From Limnoperna fortunei (lineage: Eukaryota > Mollusca > Bivalvia > Mytilida > Modiolidae), in the NCBI GenBank assembly GCA_944474755.1, contig OX104119.1, positions 49,163,657 through 49,227,656 on the forward strand: a stretch of DNA of 64,000 bases. Direction: 5' to 3'. Position numbers and translations under genes: made by a program. Shown one piece after another: positions 12,440 to 24,190 of this stretch. Within the stretch, counting starts at the first letter, position 1, and each line of letters starts with the position of its first letter. Under the pieces are notes generated by a model. The model was not told where the DNA came from. It ran no database searches and saw only the letters and a list, made by a program, of their open reading frames with translations.

Positions 12440-14110
12440 GTCTGTCGTCAATTTATAAGAAAGTAGCAAAGAAAACCGACCGAATAACAGGAGCCAAAAG
12501 CCAAGGGACAGTTACAAATCCGGATATAGACAAACAAAACACAAAAACCAAAAACATAAAACACAGAAAAAGAGTATACCGAAACCATTAAAAACCATGG
12601 GTACATTCGAGTAAGCAGTACCTGCCTCTAATTAGACACCCGCGAGTTACTCATTGTATAATCTAGGGAAAAGTTATATCCAGGAATATAAAACACTACC
12701 TATGACTCAGCGAAAATGTCAGATCGTATTTGAGACACTGATTTCCCATAACGATCAATTAAGTCGTGCTGCCGACCATAGAACTTCTGGACAACATCAA
12801 CGTCGGTACAACAAACCCTTGTTTGAGTAGTTTAGCAGTCAACAGCAGTGATCGGTCTATAAAATCGGAATAACGATCGCAGGATCTAGAATAACGAATA
12901 AGTTGTGAAATGTACACAACATACGCTGGAGCTGCTGGAATGTTGCTGTCGATGAACGGGAAGTTGACAATTGGAAGGTTGAAGTCATCACGCTTGTCGT
13001 AGAGCCTAGTTTGTAGTTTTCCTGAGTCTATTTCTAGAAGTAGGTCTAATTAAGAGACTGAACTTAGTTTATTGGTCGTGTCTTTAATTTTAAGCTCGCT
13101 AGCCGGGTAAATTGAATGTAAATAGTCACCAAATTTAGCAATGTTGATGGACTAAACATCATCAGTATTGCGGAATGTGAAATTAAAAGTCTGGGCCAGT
13201 CTTTTCTTTCTTCTTCAGTAGGCGTTCTAGGAACTCAGCCATATAGGAGTACCAAACCAGGTCGGCGAGGAGAGGAGCACAATTAGTACCCATTAGAATA
13301 CCAAGTCTGTTGAAAAACATGTCCTCCAAACATGACGAATATGTTGTCAATCAGAAAATCTAACATGTGACAGATTTGGTCTTCAGTATATTTAATATTA
13401 GCTCTAAAGTCATTGATGACGACGTAAGATCTGTCATGACTAATTACCAGGTATCTATATCGTCTCTTTCCGTTTATCTTGAAAAAGCAGCGTTTTATAA
13501 GATCTTTAAGACTGATTTTAAGCTGAGTATGAGGGATGGCCGTATAAAGTGTCAAAAAGTCCAATATTTTAATAATGTTACAATGGGAAAGAGATCCAGA
13601 CCTCAAGATATCTATCAGGTCTTTTGAATTTGTTATTATCCACATTTCATTTATTCCACTTTTGGAGTAGAAAGTGTCACTGTATTTTTGAAGTCCCGTA
13701 TGTACTGTTGTTAAAATAGTGGTCAGGAGTTGCGATAATGTTTTGGTAGTAAACTTAGACGATCCTGCTATGAAACGCTGTTGGTATAGATTTTTGTGAA
13801 GTTTAGGGATCCAACACAATAAACTCTGATTTTGAGATCAAAGGATGCCAATACCGATTTGTGATTTTCAATAATCTCCTCTTTTGAAAGCGCAGTGAAT
13901 GTGTAAGTGGGATTGTCTAGTGAACTGCCCATGCCTAACTCATTAATTAAACACTCTTTGTAATGTTTTTTGCAGATATAAATGATGTTGTTAGGGGCCT
14001 TATCTGCTGGCACAACAACATATTTGTCATGAATGTCGGACAAAGTACAGCATCATGATTTATACGTTTTATTTTAAAATCTTCTGAAACCACAGCTCAG
14101 AGCCAATTTA
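12440..14110 (-). pseudogene. Fossil retroelement with reverse transcriptase, 3' part
   Basis: Minus-strand frames give DKYVVVPADKAPNNIIYICK, KKHYKECLINELGMG, then after a frameshift near 13800 PKLHKNLYQQRFIAGSSK, TKTLSQLLTTILTTV and a later segment with VFQQT. This is a reverse transcriptase of the PKLHK type common in marine invertebrates, possibly Penelope-like. The expected Y-x-D-D site (13152-13176) reads N-T-D-D, and frameshifts and stops are frequent, so it is dead. The 3' untranslated part (12440-12620) recurs elsewhere in the window. The insertion is absent from block B. Confidence 0.85.
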
Positions 14111-14269
14111 AGCGTAACCTGCCTTTGATGATGATTGACAGATCCTTTACAAAAATTTACTAGTCATTAGCAGTTGTCGACTTTAAAAAATAAAAGGTGA
14201 ATTTAATAATACGCTGGCTGACACAAACATACATTTAACAATGCAAATTGGCTATTTCAAAATAGTTTT

Positions 14270-14420
14270 GTCAAAATTAAATCACAAAAAGCAAGAAAAC
14301 TGACCGCCAAAATGTCAAAGAATTTCGAAAATTTAATAAAACCAGAAACAAATTCTAAAAACAAAAAACATAAGTGAGTAACCGCAAAACTTAAAAACGT
14401 CATTCGCAATTGGTGCTACA
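14270..14420 (-). repeat. Fragment related to the retroelement 3' end, block A
   Basis: gcaagaaaactgaccgc, aacaaattctaaaaacaaaa and aagtgagtaacc. Shared with 40880-41060, so older than the duplication and independent of the 12440-14110 insertion. Confidence 0.65.
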
Positions 14421-17096
14421 GGAATATCGTCAAGTGCTGCTTTTGCATATATAAGAACGTCATAGTGATACCCCGTTTCATGTAGTCAATGTACTATAGA
14501 AAACCAAAGGAAATATCTATTTTTCCACAAAGGTACTATGTGACACAGATTCTGTGATCGTTTAATAACATTTTTAAAGTGGTGAATGTGGTATCCCCTA
14601 TGTCAAATTAAATAAATAGTCCATGATTTTTTATGGTAAACCGTAAATATAATTTCGATCAAAATGACAAATAATGCACAATGGAAATATACTTCAGTTT
14701 AGATAAATAAAGCAATAGATTTCCAGTATGTATTATAAACAGATAAATAGAAGTATAATGCAATGCATGCTTTATAGTTCATGAATTTTAACACTGATTG
14801 ATAAAAATGATTCACTTAATATTATACTTATACAACAAACAAATTATATCCATACCAGACAAAATATGTTCTTAATTAAAATTTGGTTATCCTTTTGTAA
14901 TCAAAATTTGTAAAGAAAAAAACAATCCGAATGTTAATTAATAAAAGTCTGACCTCTCTTCCCTCCAGTTTCACTGTAATATCGAGTTCTCAACATATCA
15001 GTGAAAAGGAGCAATAAGCGACGATCACTTTTTAATTAGATTGTCAGAAGGTAACATTCTGATAAACATTTTATGGCAAATCAGTTCTGCTAAATTGAGC
15101 TGCCAATGATGTTGACTCCCCATTTAAGTCCAGGAATACAACACAAAATATACTATGTAAATTTTCCTTATTTTTCAAATGGATGCAAGGTGAGAACCAT
15201 TTTAAAAAAATGACATTGCTTTATGTCCTAATACTTTAAAGGCAAAAATACTAGACTTAGATTTGCTACAAGACATTTAGATTTTTTTTCTATTGTATTG
15301 TCATGTTTTCAAGGTAAATACATGGCTAGTAGAACATAATATGATGATAGTGAAGGTGTAGCTGACTTTATAGCATAACAAGGGAGTTGTAGAAGACAAT
15401 ACATACAATTTACTGATTGTTGATGGAAGTCCTGCAAACAATCCTAAAGATATATTCGGAACGAGAACAAGTTAACAAACAACACATCAATTATAGAAAT
15501 ATGGCCCAAAGGGAATAAGTTTGAATGCCAACGGAAAATATTGGGGTGTGGGTAAGCGCCAAACATTTATCCTGTTGTTGCGGCTATAGTGAGCCTACTC
15601 GACATCTGCAAATGGTGCTTTTAGCGTGGCACTCTCCAAATACGTTACCCAGCATGGTATGTGGTCAGACTTTCCATATAATGAAATGACATGCCCACAA
15701 TCATAGGACATCCCTTATCTGCCACTTTGGGAAGCACTGGGCAGCACTGTGGTTTAAGAGCCTGTTTGTTGAAAATAATAAAATTACCATTCGATAGATC
15801 GACTGTTATAATTAGCAAAGCTGTCCAGCTGTCAGAAAAGGTAGACCTGTTGATGGTGTGTTAGGTTATTATTTAGAAGGTTGGGTTGGACCGCAGCAAA
15901 TAGTGGCTGATGTATTTGTAGAGTTCCTTGACCAATAAAGACCCTTTTTAATATTTCAAAAAGGAGGGTTCATTTAAGCCATTATCCGTCCCACTCAGTC
16001 CAAAAATTGTTACATTTAAATAAAGTATTAATGACAAATAGCCAGTTTTTAGGCTAGGCCAACCACGGTAAGCAGTCCAGTTATATTACTTTCTCAGGTT
16101 AACAAAAAGTTAATTTTCGGTCTAATTACGATAACATTTTAATATCTTATAATATTAACATTGCTCCAATGTTTTTATTGTTTATCATACAGGTTTCTTT
16201 TCACAGCCGATAACAATGTTCAATGATATATCAATACAAAAAGTATAATTCATTGTAAATGTTTTTTTTTCATATATTCACATGTTATTCTTAAATGTCA
16301 AATGTAATCTTACACGGTTTTTGAAAAATCTTTTAACTGTTGGTTATCCTAAAACAGAGAAAAAACGTCGATTTACGGAATGTAGTGTTCGTTTCAACAC
16401 GAGACATTTTTATCATTTATTACAAAATTGAAATACATTCATACATTGCCTGTTCCCAGCGCGATTGAATTATTTTGTTTGCACTTACGTTGCATCTGAA
16501 ACACGTCAAATAATCAAACATATGATCTAGGTATAAGACAGTATTTTTCTTTAAAATGCAAATGTCATTTTTACCAACAAATTTACGAAAGAGGTTCTAA
16601 TACATTCATACCAAAAACAAAACGTGTTTATGAACAATGCGTAAGATTATTTGAAGATGTAATTTGACATAAGGAAACAATCAATAGCTCATATTAACCG
16701 TATCGATTTCTTTTATGTCAAGGACAACGATGATAATGCTAGTAGTTATTAGATAGTAGATAGTGTCCAAAATTGAGTTTCTCCTTTTTGATGGTTACTC
16801 CCTATCTATATTTTTTGTTGTAGAACCGATTAAAAGTATTGTAAGATGCTGTCCTACCACCATGAGGTAAAAAGTTAATGACCAAAGCTTTGCAGCGGTT
16901 CCCTTGAAAGGCGAGTATGTGGTACCCTGTCAGATTCTCCTGTCTAATTCGTCTCATAAATGTGACATTTGGGACTATTTTTAACTGTACATTCAATGAC
17001 AAACATGCGTAATCAGTGGTTAAAAGTAAAGTCTGACGTTGAAGCTACGGCTTAAGTTGATGAGTAATGTATGAGCCTGTAGGATTCAGCGTAAAC
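14421..17096. other. Non-coding 3' flank of the pseudogene
   Basis: Apart from the family-2 copy, no gene was found. 16120-17090 aligns with 42590-43125, the region just past the intact receptor stop. A 66-codon minus frame at 16802-17002 is not open in block B. Confidence 0.55.
15412..15775 (-). mobile_element. Family-2 repeat shared with block B
   Basis: Contains gaacgagaacaagttaacaa, ttgcggctatagtgagccta and gcgtggcactctccaa. Colinear with the copy at 41760-42135, so it predates the duplication. Confidence 0.85.
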
Positions 17097-17153
17097 TCAT
17101 CCACTTCCTGATTGACCATGACAATCAACATCACTGGCTGTCGCTTTGGCTGT
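17097..17153 (-). pseudogene. Pseudo-exon: terminal tail
   Basis: 57 nt, good tttcag acceptor, encoding TAKATASDVDCHGQSGSG and a stop at the position aligned to the intact gene's TGA. Shorter than the intact 75 nt by 18 nt, with no internal stop. Confidence 0.8.
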
Positions 17154-17464
17154 CTGAAATTGGTATAAGTATACTTTGATTTTAGTACGGATCATGTAAG
17201 TCGCAAACGTCGGACTCATACACTCTAAAATGGTGTGCAAAGTTAAAATTGGAGACATAGCTCTTGTGCTAACAACTTCAGACATTCGCATTATTTTTAC
17301 TTTTAAAGGTAATGAAATGGAAATTGATACCTGATCAATCAATGTACAACGTCTGTGTAAAAGTTTGCTAAAAGATATACATCAACAGCACAATACAATC
17401 TTTCCTGTTAAAATAATTAGACAAACATTTTTTGTATCCATAAGTGCCCTATAAGTGATTTTAC

Positions 17465-17609
17465 CAATTTGTTCTTTGATATTCAACACATCCTTCACTT
17501 TTGGCCAGTCATTTGATACATGATCTACATAATACACGAAACCTTGTGCAGTATCTGTACGGTTTAAATGACCTACTTTAGCAATTGAACTCCTCAATAA
17601 AATAAAAAA
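17465..17609 (-). pseudogene. Pseudo-exon: helix 8 and tail
   Basis: 145 nt against 144. Still open over its whole length: LRSSIAKVGHLNRTDTAQGF and so on. The one extra base near the donor shifts the phase into the final exon. Confidence 0.88.
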
Positions 17610-18114
17610 CTACCAAGATGTGTCAATTAAAAAGAAACATCAGATGACACGGAGAAATATGATGCAAATTCTTTTTCATATTCAGCATAAACCAACAATT
17701 TTCTAACACGGATATATACGTCGTAGAGACGCTAGGTATGACCTTATATTATCATAACCGAGCAAAAAACGAAATTTCTCTTGTTTTTACCAAGTCTTTA
17801 TTTTTAGGAAGCTTTGTTTTAAACAAATAAAAACAAGCAATAATTTTTTAAGGTTCGCAGAGGTAAATAAACACCTTCCTCAGTTTTTTTGTTGGACAAG
17901 CTTAAACAAACTCATTGCTTACAATTCAAAGATCTTATTTCGCAAGCCTGCTTGCCAGTTTGGTTAATTTTGTAACTTCCTTTTAACCTATTTTTCCAGT
18001 GGTATTCAATTCTTTCAGAATATAGACATATATACCTACTACAGTCACCCTTTCTCGACTAGTTAATTAACGGCCTTTTTTATCAATTCTCCATGTGTGT
18101 ATTTATCCAACGCA

Positions 18115-18320
18115 TGCTATCCACAGAACTGTAATGAATTATGTTATACATCACAGAAGTACACCTATTATTTTTATTCGGTTTGGGTTACTCACTTTCT
18201 GTTTAATATTTGTTTTTTTTAGTTTTGATTTGTATTGTACATGTATATGTTTGTCTGCATCCAGAATTGTTATCGTCACTCTCGACTCCTGTTTTTCAGT
18301 CAATGGATGATTGTAAATAA
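18115..18320 (+). repeat. Fragment of the retroelement 3' end, pseudogene intron
   Basis: Contains tttttattcggtttgggtta, ctcactttctgttt and catccagaattgttatcgtc. Related to the 60590-60770 copy. Confidence 0.6.
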
Positions 18321-18493
18321 ATTGTACTAAATGAATACAACAATAATGTTCAGCATTGCAGGCGTCGAATTAATTATTTTACCAAAACGCCTATTGCATC
18401 TTGCAACACATTATATGGGAAAACATACACCTTCTTTTTAGGTACATTGTATTTAAGTACTAGATGTCTACATGTACACTTAAAATAACTGAT

Positions 18494-18534
18494 CTCTCCA
18501 TTAAAGAAACAAAAACGAAGTAAACTTATAAACC
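18494..18534 (-). pseudogene. Pseudo-exon: TM7
   Basis: 41 nt against 42. The third codon is TAA and the donor GT is AT. A SINE with a 14-bp target-site duplication that includes this exon's acceptor edge lies immediately upstream in the gene sense. Confidence 0.92.
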
Positions 18535-18544
18535 CTGAAATGAT

Positions 18545-18796
18545 GTTTGTTTGTTTGAATGGTGTTTAACGCCATTTTCATCCATTTTTCAGCAATATCA
18601 TGGCGTCCAGTTTTTCATTGGGGAGGAAGCGAGAAAACCCCGGACCTGCGGTAGAAAAAATGGAAATCCTTTTCAGTTAGGATTGGAGTAAAGTACACCC
18701 TGTCCGCAGTGAGAATCTAAACTGCAATCTCACTTCCGACAGATCGTGTGATCAATAAAAAACGAACTATCATAACCACTTGGCCACCGAGGCCAC
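18545..18796 (-). mobile_element. tRNA-derived SINE with 14-bp target-site duplication
   Basis: Reverse-oriented copy ending (plus strand) in accacttggccaccgaggcc. Flanked by aaccctgaaatgat at 18531-18544 and 18797-18810. The block B site is empty (44470 region). It inserted at the TM7 acceptor edge of the receptor pseudogene. Confidence 0.93.
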
Positions 18797-18810
18797 AACC
18801 CTGAAATGAT

Positions 18811-20204
18811 TGTTGTAAATACAGTTTACAGATGTAGATCTAATGATTCATATAGATTTAAAAAAGATGTATTTGCTACACAGTAGATTCTAAAAAATAT
18901 TATTGAAAATGCCATTATAGATTGCGTGTTGGCTGCGATATTTTGAAAAAGACTATATTTCTTTTTAAATTGCGTCTGTACTTATTTTATTAAAAATTTA
19001 ATTTGTTGTCGAATGCTTAACGAACGATACCAGAGTCTGTTTTTGTGATAAAATGTTATCAGCATTCAACTGATCGAGTTATGAAGAAAAGACTTTTAAA
19101 CAGTTAGAGCAATGCAATATTCCCATTATGATCGTCTCTACGCAGTATATTTAATACGTGTTTGCAACTTTTGTAGACGAAAATAACAACACATTGAATA
19201 CCTTGATACTATTTGAAAATAAATAAAATGAATATGAACAAACATATTTACGTCATGTTTTGTAGCTCAACTTAGGTTAATTTGTTTGTTTTAATAGAGT
19301 TCAATTCCAATTTGACCAATGTCTCAGTTGGCGTGATCATTTTATATGGGGAAAAAACTCATTAGTTGATAGACTATAACCATCTTCAGATTAGAACGAT
19401 TAGGTCAACTGAGGTTTCTTACTAAATACCCAACACATCATTTCATGTCACGTTATAATTCAAAGCAATGTCGCATTCCAAAGTTTGATGTATTGTGTGT
19501 TTTGCATTCTCGCTAAAATATCTGATATATTGCTGAGAGATTTTTGTCATCATCCAGATTTTGGTGTATCGGTTTATGTATATTATAACCGTGACGTTTT
19601 TGCGTGCTTGTTTGTTTTTGCCCAGCACCTTGCTTTAGGCTGACAATATAACATATCGTTTAAATTACAAAAAAAACAAATTTCGTCATTAACGTTAGTA
19701 ACGAGTTAATGCGAAAGATAATCATTGTATGTCGTTATATATCAACATTCAGATTTACACAAATGTTCATATTTTACATATGCATTGTCGTTTGTATATG
19801 TTGTCAATATTGGCACATTCAAAGGTAAACTTTAACTTTAACAACATTCCGCTAAATAAGCGTATTCTAGTATTAAATATGAAATTAAATTAAAAGGCTT
19901 TATAATATTAGTGATAAAACCAAACTTAACGTATAGACTTTTGCAACAATTATATAATTACTTTTCACTATAATTTCTATATATAAAAACGCACACGTAT
20001 CACTAATGTGATTTTTGTCAACTATTCTACTATCAATGAGTTTTTTTATAAATCCAATAAGTAGATTATTATTCAAACATATAAGCTGCCGTTTAAATGT
20101 TAACTTTTAGTACATATAATGTATGTTTATTCTTAGTAGTTTGGAGCCCCCGCATAGCATACTAGTTTGTTTTACAAGTGTGGTAGTCATTCTTATAAGT
20201 ATGT
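18811..20204. other. Pseudogene intron, TM6 exon deleted
   Basis: 19430-20130 aligns with 44935-45780. The segment corresponding to 45230-45410, which holds the TM6 exon in block B, is missing near 19750. Confidence 0.7.
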
Positions 20205-20430
20205 GGTGTAGACAGTATAGCTTTCTGTTGCGGCTAAAATGAGACTACTTTTTCAAAATCTTAAAAAGGGGTCTATATAGTGCAATGAGAGTGGCACTTT
20301 CAAAACATGTCAGGCTTTCCATATTGTGACCTGATAACACTTAACTAGAGGGTCTCAACTATCCTGCACCTGGTTATCGGCTGGGCTGATCTGTGGGTCG
20401 AGCACTAGGACCCCTCCTAGTATAGTTCCA
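20205..20430 (-). mobile_element. Family-2 repeat, partial
   Basis: Contains ttgcggctaaaatgagacta, gtggcactttcaaaacat, tcaggctttccatattgtga and gggtcgagcactagga. Colinear with 46115-46510. Confidence 0.8.
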
Positions 20431-20524
20431 GTGAAAATTGTGTGGACTCATATACCTTGTTTTGGATAAGTGTTGGTTGTAAGAATGGTAGTTTGTGCAA
20501 CTTCCATGTAATCATGATGCGGCA

Positions 20525-20925
20525 TGCGTTTGCCTGTGATAAATTTATTTACTATTTGCTTAACGCTAAGCGAGCATTATTTAAACTATATTCAGAGCGA
20601 GAATCTGTTTACGGGAGAAAATTTTGTCTGACACTGAAAAGTTGGTAGCATTGAATAAAGACACATAATCTAGCTGTTACGTAGCGCCTTCAAAGATACT
20701 ACTCTTTATCGAATTGTACAAAATATGTCATTATCAAACAGAAGCGTGGCACACTTCACACACGTTACCAACTACAGTCGGCGGGCAGGCTTTCATATTG
20801 ACTCGACAACCCCTAAGCGAGAGGACATCCCATATCCGCCACGTAGGGACGCACTCGCCAGCTTTGTATGTTGAGTAGTGGGAATCCTCGTAGTAAGATC
20901 CTGTGCTACTATATTTCATTTTTTA
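20525..20925 (-). mobile_element. Family-2 repeat, broken second copy
   Basis: The tail-end part (tgcttaacgctaagcgagca) near 20560 and the body (gcgtggcacacttcacacac, aagcgagaggacatccc) at 20743-20920 are separated by unrelated sequence. Confidence 0.65.
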
Positions 20926-21091
20926 ACACGTTTTTATTTTAAAGAGACATGTACAAACAACGTCATTGTCTTGTAATCTGAGACAAAATTATACCGTCAG
21001 TGTGCAGAATTTAATTTTTCTGAATACATACGCTGCATAATTAAGAGATACAACACATACAAAATGAAACATTTCGTAACGGTTAACTAAC

Positions 21092-21140
21092 CTGATGGGA
21101 TTGGATGCCTGTTGTTGTAGGGATCTAACGTTTGAAAATA
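21092..21140 (-). pseudogene. Pseudo-exon: loop 3 remnant
   Basis: Only the 3' part (V-R-S-L-Q-Q-Q-A-S-N-P-I region) aligns. The 5' half that encodes the end of TM5 is missing or unrecognisable. The donor gttagt is conserved. Confidence 0.85.
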
Positions 21141-21353
21141 AACAAACAAACAGGAAACTGCACGCTCAGAGATAGGTTACTGCGAATCTAGCATTGTAAA
21201 AACTTAAGTTGTACTAAATGTTAAAATTCAACATTCCATCGAAAGAGGAAATTGTGCTGAAGAAGAAAGAAGACACTGGCATAGACCTTTAATATCATGT
21301 CCCTTGACTTTTGGCTTCTGTCTATATAAACCTTTCATATGAGGACTACTTAC

Positions 21354-21416
21354 AAATAGGGACAAAGAAATTGGTCCACAATATTTCAGATCTGGGATGT
21401 ATCATCATGCCAAGAT
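21354..21416 (-). pseudogene. Pseudo-exon: TM5
   Basis: 63 nt against 64. The loop-2 Cys codon is Ser, and the second Trp is TGA, followed by a one-base deletion. WHDDT is retained. Confidence 0.93.
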
Positions 21417-22035
21417 CTGGAAATTTAATTTAAAGAACAATAACGATTATCTCGACTGTAGTTTTAAGCTTAATATCATTTGATATGTCATGCCTATAAA
21501 GTCGCCTTTTATGTTTTTATTCTACTCGATTCTATATCATGTTGTATTAAGGTCTATGATATTAGTTTTAAATTATTATGTATTATTATTTTATATTATT
21601 AGGTAGAGTAATAAAATGGTAATTATGCAACGATTTGATACTTCTTTGTTGAAGTTTCATCTTACTCGCCACACGAACGTTATTTAAAATACAGCTAAAA
21701 ATCGCCTGAATGCTTGTGTAACGTCTAGCGTGTAGTATTTCAGGTATACTCAGACAGAGAATAGGTTTAATATCAACAATCGTAAAATTGGGATGGACTA
21801 ATGATAGAATAATTGTCACATACTATATTCTACGGCCAGGCTTTCGTGCTTTGACCTAATAATCACACGTATCCGCCTCAAGGGGTTGATATTCTATGAA
21901 TTCCTAATCTTTTTTCTGGATCTTATTAGTGTTGTTGCAAGCTATGGCCTTCCATATTTTCCAAAACAAATCTTATTTCTGAAGCAATAAAAAATAATCG
22001 CAAAATATATTATTCTCGGAACAACAATTACTATC

Positions 22036-22100
22036 TTATTATCTCCACCTGCACTTGTTGACAGCAAAATTAAATGGATAAGACTTCGAATTACCGGACA
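22036..22100 (-). pseudogene. Pseudo-exon: TM4/loop 2
   Basis: 65 nt against 67. The 5' donor GT is mutated to GA, and the reading frame is broken. Confidence 0.85.
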
Positions 22101-22454
22101 CTTGGATAATTGACATAAAAAATATAGCGTTCTCAGATCGCATAACTTAAAAATGTCTGTACTTTGTGGAGGTTTCCTAAACCATTTTACGCGCCTAAGT
22201 TAAACATGTGACGTAACTAACAGTTGACACCTTAACCTCAACATTTTGTTTTTAATTTTTTCAACATATCTGTTAGAAACAATTCAAAGGATTATTCCTA
22301 CACTGATAGGTCAATGACAGACAAAACCATGATCAAGCATGAAAGAGAAGAGTGGACAACATCAGAACAAACAGATACACAACACAAGCAGAAAACTACA
22401 ATTAGTAACAAGAACACCACTAAAATTCCCTTATAAGTTAACACGTCTACTTAC

Positions 22455-22608
22455 CCATCCAATAAAAGTAACATATTGCAAGTAAGGTTCTCTCATTTGT
22501 AAATGAAACATTTAATAAGGTATTGAGATAAAAGCCTTCGCAAAAATTCAGGCGTAGTTATATACTGTCACGTATTGCGCAAGAACTTTGAAGTACACTG
22601 CACCATAC
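22455..22608 (-). pseudogene. Pseudo-exon: TM3/TM4
   Basis: Same 154-nt length, but one inserted base early, a one-base loss later and an extra T near the end. The Trp of CNYAW is TGA and the Cys is Tyr. Acceptor and donor are intact. Confidence 0.95.
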
Positions 22609-22719
22609 CTGAAAACAAAATACACAGTTTGGTCGTAGAAACAGACCAAATCCGAGTCAATAGTAACATTAACGTCTTTCTATTAATTGAAAGACTCATT
22701 CTGTAAACATATGGAAGAT

Positions 22720-22959
22720 GATTGTTTGTTTGAATTATGCCACTTTCACCATTTTTTTCATCTATATCATGGCGTCTAGCTCTTATTGAGGGACGAATTC
22801 AGAGAAACTCCCAGACCTTCGGCTGGAAAACTGACATTCCTTGTCAATTACGATTCAAGTCAAGCGCACCCTCACCGCAGTGAAACTCGAACCCGCAATC
22901 TCAGTGTTGACGGACCAAGTGATCAATAGTAGACGAACTACATTAATCATCATGGCCCC
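22720..22959 (-). mobile_element. tRNA-derived SINE shared by both blocks
   Basis: Flanked by tatggaagat at 22710-22719 and 22960-22969. The block B counterpart at 48658-48877 has the same flanks, so the insertion predates the duplication. Confidence 0.9.
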
Positions 22960-23573
22960 TATGGAAGATAAATAAATAAGTTTCATTAATCTGTAAACTT
23001 AATAATAAATTAAGACGTTTCAAAATTAATATATAAATTAAATAGTCCGAAGCATATACCATACGGATTTTTTAGCGCTGAGCAAGAGACGATTCCTGGT
23101 TTTAATGAGTATTTTTCTGTAATCTCGCCCTACACACAAATTATGTATTTTGTACATTACCAATCCTGTTGTCTTCCGCGGGTCATTGATATAAAAAAAT
23201 ATTTGTCATTTTTAAATTTGTAAATTTCCGTATTTAAATTAGGATAATTAACATTGTATGATAATTTAAATGTTTACAACTATGAAATAGGTATGCTGCT
23301 AAGCAATAATTGTTTGTTTAAAAAAAACGACCACACATAGAATACTACAAATAACACGAAGGAATGCAAAACCAAACCTTTTCATTTGCAGACGTAATTA
23401 TTGCTATTCATATGTACATGCATGCTAACAAATGTTGCTGTTAGAATCTTTCCCACCTATGTATTTGTCAGTATTTGGTAGTATTAATTGTTGAATAAGC
23501 ATAAAACTGTAGGGAAATTTATAACAACAATATTATACTGCATTATTAATTATCATTATCATAACATTCTTAC

Positions 23574-23671
23574 ATGATTCTCTTGAATAACATGAGATTC
23601 AAATGCGCTTAATGAGTACGATTTCCACAGAATAGCCTCTAAAGTGTATAAAGAAAAAAAATCTTAAGTTT
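23574..23671 (-). pseudogene. Pseudo-exon: TM2
   Basis: 98 nt against 127. The core C-T-R-V-T-I-H-K-N coding stretch is deleted and replaced by a T-rich run. The flanks and the ag/gt splice sites still align. Confidence 0.9.
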
Positions 23672-23929
23672 CTAAAACCAACATTAGCTTACGATAAAAA
23701 TGTGTCCTAAGAGTTATGATGTGCATATATATAACTCGTTAACAAAAGAAGGTCCTTCAATACAAAGAACTTACAGAAATGAACAAATGAAACACGAATC
23801 TAAATTAAAACCTATTAGTGCGTCCTGATTCTACGGAAGAGAAATATAAAAAATATGGTTGATTGATTGGATCGTTCAAACAAACCATAAATCTGCGGAT
23901 AAAGAGATAGGACATAGGAAACCAAATTT

Positions 23930-24190
23930 TGACTACTACTAGAAAAACATTGGTGGCGGTGAAGGGTTTAGTGCTTGCCCGCAGTTGAGGATAGGAAAGG
24001 AATTCCAATTGGAGAGTGTCAGATAATAATTGCTTGGCCACAGATCGAAGTGAACGACGTGGTTCGAGAGTGCCACGCCCCAACTTAATAAATATCCCTT
24101 CTGTACATTTCGAGAAAGAGTAGGCTCATTGTAGCTGAAATAGTGTTCGGCGGACGTAAAGAAAACATCCAAGCAATCAATATTTTACAA
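23930..24190 (+). mobile_element. Family-2 repeat, at the pseudogene deletion site
   Basis: Contains gagagtgccacgccccaact, atttcgagaaagagtaggct, cattgtagctgaaatagtg and cggacgtaaagaaaacatcc. It lies in the 0.7 kb that replaces about 7.7 kb of block B. Confidence 0.8.

Noticed and set aside
13367..13627. Plus-strand open frame overlapping the reverse-transcriptase region
   Set aside because: It is an antisense shadow of the retroelement frame on the minus strand.
17097..17342. 81-codon minus frame taken as a separate gene
   Set aside because: Only its last 18 codons are the terminal pseudo-exon; the rest is intron read through.
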